Assembly: GCA_032123035.1 (NCBI GenBank)
Contig: JAQBFV010000368.1
Location: 1 to 5,936 of the forward strand
Direction of reading: 5' to 3'
Origin: SG8-41 sp032123035
Lineage (GTDB): Bacteria; Pseudomonadota; Gammaproteobacteria; Burkholderiales; SG8-41
Length of the DNA stretch: 5,936 nt
Part shown: positions 1 through 4,644 of the stretch, one piece after another
How positions within the stretch are numbered: the first letter of the stretch is position 1
Layout of the letters: every line of letters starts with the position of its first letter
Notes under the pieces: generated by a model
What the model saw: only the letters and a program-made list of their open reading frames with translations
Told to the model about the DNA's origin: nothing
Database searches by the model: none
Program-made: the position numbers and the translations under genes

Positions 1-112
1 TTACCCATTACCCTTCACGCGTCACTCTCCATTCACCATTCTCGATTCACGATTCACGATTCACGATTCACGATTCACGTTTCCCGATTCACGATTCACG
101 ATTCACGATTTA
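1..112. repeat. Heptanucleotide tandem array downstream of and entering the thioesterase gene
   Basis: From 43 to 112 the plus strand is ten successive 7-bp units. Five are perfect CGATTCA (43-77), one is variant CGTTTCC (78-84), three are perfect CGATTCA (85-105) and one is CGATTTA (106-112), which is still coding. Upstream lie CCATTCA and CCATTCT (29-42) and, in a different phase, TTACCCA, TTACCCT, TCACGCG and TCACTCT (1-28). Read on the minus strand, almost every unit carries TGA or TAA. The TGA at 105-103 is the stop codon of the thioesterase. The array reaches the window edge, so its full length is unknown. Confidence 0.93.
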
Positions 113-525
113 GGCGGAGCCGTAAAGTAAGTTCCGCGCCCGCTCGCGACCAGCCCCCCCTCCTGGTCGTAGAGATGCGCTTCCGCGGTGGAATAGAGGC
201 TGCCCATACGTACCACACGCGCTTTGGCCGTGAGATCGCCGGGCATCGCGGCCTTGTGGTAATCGACGCGAATATCGATCGTCGGCACCGGTCGGCCGAG
301 CTGCGCCGCGATCGCATAGTCCGCCGCGACATCGATGATTGCCGCGAGTATGCCGCCGTGCGTGTAGCGGCGCTCGGGATTGACGACCCATTCCTCGCGC
401 CACCCGGCCCGGACCTCGACGCCTTCTGCATCCGTCTTCACGACCGTGAAGTTGAGCCAGCGGTTGAACGGGCCGCGGGTGATGAGCTGCTGCAGTTTTT
501 CGATTGTAATGGGCTCTTGGCTCAT
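103..525 (-). CDS. PaaI-type hotdog-fold acyl-CoA thioesterase
   Basis: Predicted cytoplasmic thioesterase of 140 aa that would hydrolyse an acyl- or aryl-CoA thioester to free acid and CoA. The single hotdog domain covers most of the protein. The family signature HGG is at residues 56-58, followed on the hotdog helix by Asp65 in IIDVAAD, the usual acidic catalytic position of the PaaI/4-hydroxybenzoyl-CoA thioesterase group. Length matches the usual 130-150 aa. The ATG start is supported by GGAG at 536-533 with 7-nt spacing. The gene lies 82 bp downstream of the acyl-CoA ligase on the same strand, so the two are plausibly cotranscribed, with the thioesterase relieving CoA sequestration or editing products. 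The stop codon is part of a heptamer repeat, so the last two residues (KS) derive from repeat DNA. Family assignment is firm; the substrate is unknown. Confidence 0.9.
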   Translation of the reverse strand: MSQEPITIEKLQQLITRGPFNRWLNFTVVKTDAEGVEVRAGWREEWVVNPERRYTHGGILAAIIDVAADYAIAAQLGRPVPTIDIRVDYHKAAMPGDLTAKARVVRMGSLYSTAEAHLYDQEGGLVASGRGTYFTAPPKS

Positions 526-547
526 GCCTCTACTCCACTGGATTGCG

Positions 548-578
548 TGAATGGTGAATGGTGAATGGTGAATGGTGA
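548..578. repeat. Heptanucleotide array TGAATGG x4
   Basis: Four perfect TGAATGG units (548-575) plus a terminal TGA. The unit is the reverse complement of CCATTCA, which occurs at 29-35, so it is the same repeat family in inverted orientation. It ends about 20 bp before the ribosome-binding site of the thioesterase, and it faces the array at 597-626. Confidence 0.93.
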
Positions 579-625
579 GAGGGCAAGCGTTCTGGTCGAA
601 TCACCAATCACGACTCACGAATCAC
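554..625 (-). other. Long imperfect hairpin formed by two facing heptamer arrays
   Basis: The 25-nt arms 625-601 and 578-554 of the minus-strand transcript can pair at about 21 of 25 positions, counting one G-U. There are four isolated mismatches (T-T or C-C) recurring at heptad spacing, and the loop is 22 nt (600-579). The structure would sit in the ligase-thioesterase mRNA and includes the ligase stop codon. There is no T-tract after it, so it is not a classical intrinsic terminator. It could stabilise the upstream message or tune downstream expression. Pairing is read directly; function is inference. Confidence 0.5.
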
Positions 626-626
626 G
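597..626. repeat. Heptanucleotide array CGAATCA x4 overlapping the ligase 3' end
   Basis: Four units CGAATCA, CCAATCA, CGACTCA and CGAATCA at 597-624. On the minus strand TGA occurs at 624-622, 617-615, 610-608 and 603-601. The third of these is the in-frame stop of the acyl-CoA ligase, so the last five residues (VIRES) are encoded by the array. Confidence 0.88.
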
Positions 627-2152
627 GCATTCAGAGTGCCATCGGCAACCCGCTGCCGCAGCTGGTCACGATCGATCTTGTTGGTTCCGGCCAGCGGCAA
701 CTCCTTGAGGAAGAACACGCGCCGCGGATGTTGATAGGTAGGTCCGTTTGCGAGGGCGAACTGTTTCAGCTCCTCGTCGCTGGCGCTCGCGCCCGCCCGC
801 AGCACGACGAAAGCGTAGGGCACCTGGCCCTTCATCTCGTGGTCGAAGGGCATGACCAGCGCCTGATGCACCGCGGGATGACGCTCGAGTAGCGTCTCGA
901 CTTCGACCGGAAAGATGTTCTCGCCGCCGCTCACGAACATGTCGTCGGTGCGACCCACGAAATAGTAGAAGCCGTCGGCGTCACGGCGGCAGATGTCACC
1001 TGTGAAATACCAGCCATCACGGAGTCGTTTCGCGGTTTCCTCCGGCAGATTGTGATAACCGAGCAGGTTACCCGGATTCTTCAGCACCAGCTCGCCTTCG
1101 TCGCGGCTCGTGCCGCCGACGAGCTTCGCCTGTGTGCCCGCGTAAGGCGCGCCGATCGAGCCGGGCGGGCGCGGCTTCCCGTCCGGATGCGGTCCCAGCG
1201 GCACCGGTCCGCCTTCGGTGACACCGTAAACCACAAGTGGCTCGGCGCGGGGAAATGCACGCCTGACGTCGGCGAGAAGCTGCGCCGAGGAGGGCGCCGA
1301 GCCCATCATGACGGTGCGCACGCACGATGTGTCGACGCGCTCCAGCAGATCCTTGCGGGCCAGCGCCATGGAGATCATGGTGGGCACTCCCGAAATCACG
1401 GTGCAGCGATAGCGGTCCATCGCGTCGATGTAGCGTTCCACGGTAAATTGCGGCAGCAGCGGCAGCGTTGCCCCGGCCGTCAATCCCTGCTTGATCGCGT
1501 TGAGCGCATTCTTGTGGTAGAGCGGCGCGGCGACGAGGATCACGTCGCGTTCAGTGGTACCCCGAGTGTGCGCGAGGACGAGCCGGCTCCAGTTTTGCCC
1601 GTAATGCGTCAGGAGCACGCCCTTGGGCCGCCCGGTGGAGCCCGAGGTATAGGGTTGAACCGCGATGGTGTCAGGGCCGGGAGCGAGCGCATCGAACGGC
1701 CCGGCGTCGAGGAACGCGTCGAACCCGGTCTCTCCCGCCGCGCTGAATTCGATGACCGGTATTCCTGGCGGAACGAGCCGCTTCAGCGCCGGTTCTGCGA
1801 ACACGAGCCGCGCTGATGCATCGCCGAGGATATAGGTGACAGTTTCCGGGGCGAGCTTGATGTTGATGGGAACGGGCACGACACCTGCTCGCATCGCGCC
1901 CAGTAGGGTAATAACGAATTCGACGCGGTTGAGCGAAAGAATACCAACCCGGTCGCCCTCGCGCAGTCCTTTCCTTATCAGGCCGCGCGCGCAGGCGTCG
2001 CACGCGGCATCGAGCTCGCGAAAGCTCCACGGGCGGGGTCGCGCGGCGTCGTAGAGGTCGACGATCGCGGGCCGCTCCGCGCTCGCATGCGCCTCAAACA
2101 ACCGGCCGAGATTGCCAGGGTAGCCGCGCGGCTCGGGGCAGGGGATCGTCAT
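608..2152 (-). CDS. AMP-forming acyl-CoA synthetase/ligase (class I adenylate-forming enzyme)
   Basis: 514-aa cytoplasmic ligase that activates a carboxylic acid with ATP to the acyl-adenylate and then to the CoA thioester. The conserved core motifs are all visible: the P-loop TSGSTGRPKG at residues 169-178, APLYHKNA at 209-216, YGVTEG at 309-314, the ATP-ribose aspartate motif YFTGD at 382-386, the hinge region GRTDDMFVSGGENI at 400-413, and the C-terminal catalytic lysine Lys492 in GTNKIDR. The large N-terminal domain runs to about residue 400 and the mobile C-terminal domain follows. Length is normal and nothing catalytic is missing. The start is the only sensible ATG, but its ribosome-binding site is weak. 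It is followed by the thioesterase and preceded, 248 bp upstream, by the LysR gene. Residues 510-514 and the stop come from heptamer repeat DNA. Specificity (fatty, alicyclic or aromatic acid) cannot be decided. Confidence 0.93.
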   Translation of the reverse strand: MTIPCPEPRGYPGNLGRLFEAHASAERPAIVDLYDAARPRPWSFRELDAACDACARGLIRKGLREGDRVGILSLNRVEFVITLLGAMRAGVVPVPINIKLAPETVTYILGDASARLVFAEPALKRLVPPGIPVIEFSAAGETGFDAFLDAGPFDALAPGPDTIAVQPYTSGSTGRPKGVLLTHYGQNWSRLVLAHTRGTTERDVILVAAPLYHKNALNAIKQGLTAGATLPLLPQFTVERYIDAMDRYRCTVISGVPTMISMALARKDLLERVDTSCVRTVMMGSAPSSAQLLADVRRAFPRAEPLVVYGVTEGGPVPLGPHPDGKPRPPGSIGAPYAGTQAKLVGGTSRDEGELVLKNPGNLLGYHNLPEETAKRLRDGWYFTGDICRRDADGFYYFVGRTDDMFVSGGENIFPVEVETLLERHPAVHQALVMPFDHEMKGQVPYAFVVLRAGASASDEELKQFALANGPTYQHPRRVFFLKELPLAGTNKIDRDQLRQRVADGTLNAVIRES

Positions 2153-2187
2153 GAACTCAGGAACCGCCGATGAAAGCCAATCAATTC

Positions 2188-2213
2188 CGTGAATCGTAAA
2201 TCGTAAATCGTGG
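2188..2213. repeat. Short heptanucleotide array CGTGAAT/CGTAAAT
   Basis: Units CGTGAAT (2188-2194), CGTAAAT (2195-2201), CGTAAAT (2202-2208) and a partial CGTGG. This is the CGATTCA/CGATTTA unit in inverted orientation. It sits 35 bp upstream of the ligase start. The stop-bearing strand (TGA, TAA, TAA) is the plus strand, opposite to the flanking genes. Confidence 0.85.
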
Positions 2214-2232
2214 TTGGTTCAGAGCAGAAAAT

Positions 2233-2264
2233 TTAGCCGCAGATAAACGCAGATAAACACAGAT
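2233..2264 (+). repeat. 10-bp tandem repeat GCAGATAAAC
   Basis: TTAGCC is followed by GCAGATAAAC (2239-2248), a second identical copy (2249-2258) and a partial ACAGAT (2259-2264). It is a different family from the heptamers. It resembles the 9-bp CACAGAGAA repeat on the minus strand at 4473-4504 and a degenerate copy at 4604-4627. Sequences of this kind recur between genes of many environmental bacteria, from my general recollection; no function is established here. Confidence 0.8.
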
Positions 2265-2267
2265 CTA

Positions 2268-2296
2268 ATTATAGTACTTCATCCCTCATCCCTCAT
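2268..2296 (-). promoter_or_regulatory. Candidate promoter of the acyl-CoA ligase transcript
   Basis: The minus strand has a perfect -10 hexamer TATAAT at 2273-2268. A 17-bp spacer leads to ATGAGG at 2296-2291, only 3 of 6 matches to TTGACA. This weak -35 lies inside the heptamer array at 2279-2407. Transcription would begin near 2261 and give a leader of about 110 nt carrying the 10-bp and 7-bp repeats. The perfect -10 is the main support; the -35 is poor. Confidence 0.35.
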
Positions 2297-2407
2297 GCCT
2301 CATTCCTTATCCCTCATTCCTTATCCCTCATCCCTTATCCCTCATCACCCATCACCCATCACCCATCACCCATCACCCGTCACCCGTCACTCATCACCCG
2401 TCACGGT
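2279..2407. repeat. Composite heptanucleotide array downstream of and entering the LysR gene
   Basis: Nine units of T(C/T)ATNCC type fill 2279-2341. Then come three extra bases TCA (2342-2344), eight units of TCAC(C/T)C(A/G) type (2345-2400) and a final partial TCACGGT (2401-2407). Within the first block there is a 14-bp higher-order repeat TCATTCCTTATCCC at 2300-2313 and 2314-2327, with a one-base variant at 2328-2341. Every unit has TCA or TTA at its head, which is TGA or TAA on the minus strand. The LysR stop codon is the TGA of the last unit (2403-2401). Confidence 0.93.
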
Positions 2408-3318
2408 TTGTCCTTGGCGATTTCCCTGGCGGTTGCCTTCAGGATCTCGATGAACCGCCGGGCCGCGGGGGAGAGGTAGGCGTCTTTTCGGTAATACACG
2501 CCGACGCGACGGGTGTAAGCGAGATCTTTCACGTGGAGTTCCCGGATACGAAGGCGCGCAGCGGCGTATCGCACCATCCGTCTTGAATTGAATGAGAGAA
2601 AATCAGATGCGGCTACTAAATGGTATCTGATTGGGAGGAAGGCCGTTTGAATCGCGAATTTTGGCGGAGGCAGGCCGGCGTCTTCAAACGCCTGACTCAA
2701 TCGTCGCTCGGGCGGACCATTGGTGAATCCCGTCGCCCACCGCTCCTGTACGAGATCGGCTAGCGTCAATTGCTTGCGCTTCGCCAGCCGATGGTTCGCC
2801 GCGACATATACCACGAATTCCTCGTCAAATAAGTACTCCTCGCCCATGTCCTCGTGATGGGGCGCCTGGACCGTGATGATGGCGAGGTCCAGCTTCCCGT
2901 TGCGTAAACCTGTCATCGAAGCGTCACGCTCGTCGACCGCTATATCCATGGTTACCTTCGGGGCTTCCTTCAGCATGGCGTCACAAGCTGTGGGCACGAG
3001 GTCGAGGGCAAATCCGCCGGGCGTGCCGACGCGCAAGTGACCCGCGCGTCCCTGGCTCAGATCCGCGGCTTCACGCGAGATGTCGTTGAGCATCAGACGT
3101 AGCCGGCGCACCTGTGCCAGTAATGCGCTGCCCACTGGGGTCAGTTCGACCCCTTTCGGCGTGCGCTTGACCACTTTTGCATCTATGGATTGCTCCAGCC
3201 GGCGCAGGCTCTTGCTGAGCGCCGGCTGGCTTAGCTCCAGCGCTTCAGCCGCGCGGCCTATGCTCCCGTGTTCAGCGACTACGGCGAAATACTCGATGTC
3301 CCGCAATTCCAAACCCAT
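2401..3318 (-). CDS. LysR-type transcriptional regulator
   Basis: 305-aa DNA-binding regulator with the standard LysR layout. The N-terminal winged helix-turn-helix begins LELRDIEYF, a typical family opening, with recognition-helix region AAEALELSQPALSK at residues 23-36 and the wing (RTPKGVELTPVG) at 52-63. A linker helix follows to about 90, then the periplasmic-binding-protein-like effector domain from about 92 to 300. Length is normal. It is divergent from the Bug-family gene 129 bp away, the classical LysR arrangement, so the likely target is that gene, with autoregulation from the shared intergenic region; it may also govern the ligase and thioesterase downstream on its own strand. The ATG lacks a strong Shine-Dalgarno sequence. 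The effector is unknown. The stop codon is supplied by a heptamer array. Confidence 0.95.
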   Translation of the reverse strand: MGLELRDIEYFAVVAEHGSIGRAAEALELSQPALSKSLRRLEQSIDAKVVKRTPKGVELTPVGSALLAQVRRLRLMLNDISREAADLSQGRAGHLRVGTPGGFALDLVPTACDAMLKEAPKVTMDIAVDERDASMTGLRNGKLDLAIITVQAPHHEDMGEEYLFDEEFVVYVAANHRLAKRKQLTLADLVQERWATGFTNGPPERRLSQAFEDAGLPPPKFAIQTAFLPIRYHLVAASDFLSFNSRRMVRYAAARLRIRELHVKDLAYTRRVGVYYRKDAYLSPAARRFIEILKATAREIAKDKP

Positions 3319-3447
3319 AACCAGAACTTATGAGTGTATGAAACTTGGATAATTGTGGATTTGCCTATGCGCTGTCAACATGTGCGCTCTTTCCTGTGTG
3401 AAGTCGCAAGTTACTGAGGCCCGAGACTTGAGGGCGAAAGGACAGCC
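3319..3447. promoter_or_regulatory. Divergent LysR / Bug-gene control region
   Basis: This 129-bp spacer is the only long gap in the left half free of tandem repeats. A LysR protein would be expected to bind here at T-N11-A dyads, but I find no convincing one. Weak candidates are the repeated ACTTG half-site (3343-3347 and 3426-3430 on the plus strand, 3411-3407 on the minus strand). No good plus-strand -35/-10 pair is evident, which fits an activator-dependent promoter but does not prove it. AAAGGA at 3437-3442 is the ribosome-binding site of the Bug gene. Confidence 0.5.
3349..3378 (-). promoter_or_regulatory. Candidate sigma-70 promoter of the LysR gene
   Basis: On the minus strand a perfect -35 TTGACA (3378-3373) is followed by an 18-bp spacer and -10 AATTAT (3354-3349, 4 of 6 matches). 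The start point would be near 3342, giving a leader of about 24 nt. The -35 lies within a sequence bounded by GCGC on both sides (3369-3372 and 3384-3387), a weak dyad that could be part of an operator. Confidence 0.45.
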
Positions 3448-4443
3448 ATGTTTAACCTAAATAGGGAATTGCGATTAGTGATTGCGGCGTTCTTGGTCGG
3501 CGCTTGGCTGGCTCAGCCTGCAAATGCCTACGCTGACGCCGCGAAGGATTACCCCAAAAAGCCGGTCAGATTCATCGCGCATTCACTGCCCGGGGGCAAT
3601 CCCGACATCGTCGCGCGCCTCATTGCCCGAAACCTTTCAAAAGTATGGGGCCACCATTTCGTCGTGGACAACCGGCCCGGGGCGACCGGAGCGATCGCCA
3701 TCGACCTAACCGCGAAGGCAACCCCGGACGGCTACACGATCTGCACCATCACGGCGTCGCAAATCATCAATGCGGCCGTCAACCCCAAGCTCCCGTATGA
3801 CCTCACGAAGGACATTACCGCGGTCTCGCAAGGGACCTCCAATTTCCTCGTGCTTTACCACAGCTCCACGGTCCCGGTGAAATCGACCAGGGAGTTGATC
3901 GCGTACATCAAGGCGAACCCAGGGAAACTAAATTATGGGTCGCCCGGCAACGGTAGCTTGCAGAACGTTGCAGTAGAGATGTTCAGCAGTATGAGCGGTG
4001 CCAAGCTCGTCCATGTGCCGTACAGAGGGGGTGCCGCTGTGATGACCGCGGCGCTGGTTGGCGAAGTCCAGGTCGGCCTCTCCTCTCTGATTACTCTCCG
4101 GCCGCACCTGTCATCTGGTCGATTGCAGGCGCTAGCCATCACCGCGAAGCACCGCTCGCCCACTATGCCGGAACTGCCAACCGTTGCAGAGGCCGGGGTG
4201 GCTGGCTACGAGGTGTATAACTGGATTGGGGTGATTACCGGCGCCAAAGTGCCCCCCGCCATCGTCAAGAAACTGAGTGCGGGAATAGCCAAGGTTCTGA
4301 AGATGCCCGATGTCGTGCGGCGCCTGCGTGCAGATGGATCCACCCCAGTTGGCTCCAGCCCCGAAGAATTCGGGGCGTACATGAAGTCCGAGATGGCCAG
4401 GTGGGGTACACGCGCAAAGGCCGCCCGGTTGGTGCTGCACTGA
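3448..4443 (+). CDS. Bug/TctC-family periplasmic substrate-binding protein (tripartite tricarboxylate transporter receptor type)
   Basis: 331-aa secreted protein expected to capture a small carboxylate in the periplasm. The signal peptide has a short charged N-region, a hydrophobic core at about residues 10-22 and probable cleavage after ANA (27) or AYA (29). Family landmarks follow: PGGNPDIVAR at 48-57, VDNRPGATG at 73-81, ATPDGYT at 91-97, NYGSPGNGS at 162-170, HVPYRGG at 189-195, GEVQ at 205-208 and LPTVAEAGVAGYEV at 243-256. The usual residues before PGG are replaced by HSL, and Glu206 takes the common Asp position; either could alter ligand choice. AAAGGA lies 5 nt before the ATG. No TctA or TctB membrane genes are nearby, so it is an orphan receptor, common in betaproteobacteria. 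Such orphans may use a distant transporter or act in sensing. Ligand unknown. Confidence 0.94.
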   Translation: MFNLNRELRLVIAAFLVGAWLAQPANAYADAAKDYPKKPVRFIAHSLPGGNPDIVARLIARNLSKVWGHHFVVDNRPGATGAIAIDLTAKATPDGYTICTITASQIINAAVNPKLPYDLTKDITAVSQGTSNFLVLYHSSTVPVKSTRELIAYIKANPGKLNYGSPGNGSLQNVAVEMFSSMSGAKLVHVPYRGGAAVMTAALVGEVQVGLSSLITLRPHLSSGRLQALAITAKHRSPTMPELPTVAEAGVAGYEVYNWIGVITGAKVPPAIVKKLSAGIAKVLKMPDVVRRLRADGSTPVGSSPEEFGAYMKSEMARWGTRAKAARLVLH

Positions 4444-4472
4444 CGTGAGGTGAACGCGGCATGTCTTGGGCT

Positions 4473-4504
4473 TCCTTCTCTGTGTTCTCTGTGTTCTCTG
4501 TGGC
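4473..4504 (-). repeat. 9-bp tandem repeat TTCTCTGTG x3
   Basis: TTCTCTGTG occurs three times in succession at 4476-4502. Read on the minus strand, GGCC is followed by CACAGAGAA units, aligning with the 10-bp GCAGATAAAC repeat at 2233-2264 with one base fewer per unit. It lies between the convergent Bug and dehydrogenase genes. Confidence 0.85.
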
Positions 4505-4530
4505 CGATATTGATTTGATCGGCGTTCGGC

Positions 4531-4569
4531 CCTCACCCCCGCCCCTCTCCCAAATTGGGCGAGGGGAGG
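4531..4569. repeat. CCCTCACCC-led palindromic intergenic repeat (hairpin)
   Basis: A C-rich leader beginning CCTCACCCCC (4531-4540) precedes a hairpin. Arm 4542-4551 pairs with 4557-4566 at nine of ten positions (T4548-C4560 mismatch) around loop AAATT. The same leader and hairpin type recurs at 5834-5870 in the same orientation. It lies between two convergent genes and could limit transcription from both sides, but there is no T-tract. This looks like a widespread dispersed palindromic repeat type; that is recollection, not a search result. Confidence 0.7.
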
Positions 4570-4575
4570 TTCGAG

Positions 4576-4594
4576 CTTCCCCTTGTCGGGGAAG
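4576..4594. terminator. Second hairpin in the convergent spacer
   Basis: Perfect 7-bp inverted repeat CTTCCCC (4576-4582) and GGGGAAG (4588-4594) with loop TTGTC. It lies 9 bp after the previous palindromic repeat and 50 bp beyond the dehydrogenase stop. No T-run follows on either strand, so bidirectional termination is possible but not shown. Confidence 0.35.
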
Positions 4595-4603
4595 AGAATA
4601 GGA

Positions 4604-4627
4604 CGGGCGTCTATCGGCGGCTAATTC
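4604..4627 (-). repeat. Degenerate copy of the TTAGCCGCAGATAAACGC repeat
   Basis: The minus strand here contains TTAGCCGC, then GATA and ACGC, and agrees at about 18 of 24 positions with 2231-2254 of the plus strand. It has the same orientation as the 9-bp repeat at 4473-4504. It is probably a decayed relative. Confidence 0.45.
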
Positions 4628-4644
4628 TGCTGTTTAAGTCGGCG

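Noticed and set aside
1052..1816. Long open frame on the plus strand opposite the acyl-CoA ligase
   Set aside because: It is fully antisense to a gene with complete family motifs, its product is Arg/His/Gly-rich without any domain, and GC-rich codon usage creates such mirror frames.
1..2407. CRISPR array
   Set aside because: The repeats are contiguous 7-bp units with no unique spacers, and there are no cas genes.
2601..2632. 8-bp inverted repeat AATCAGAT/ATCTGATT inside the LysR gene
   Set aside because: It is within coding sequence, with a 16-nt loop; dyads of this size are expected by chance once or twice in a window this long.
4402..4443. Frameshift at the C-terminus of the Bug protein
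   Set aside because: The ending ARWGTRAKAARLVLH can be read as a normal divergent family tail; other frames do not give a better match and the length is normal.
4542..4594. Classical rho-independent terminators
   Set aside because: Hairpins are present, but neither strand has a T-tract after them.
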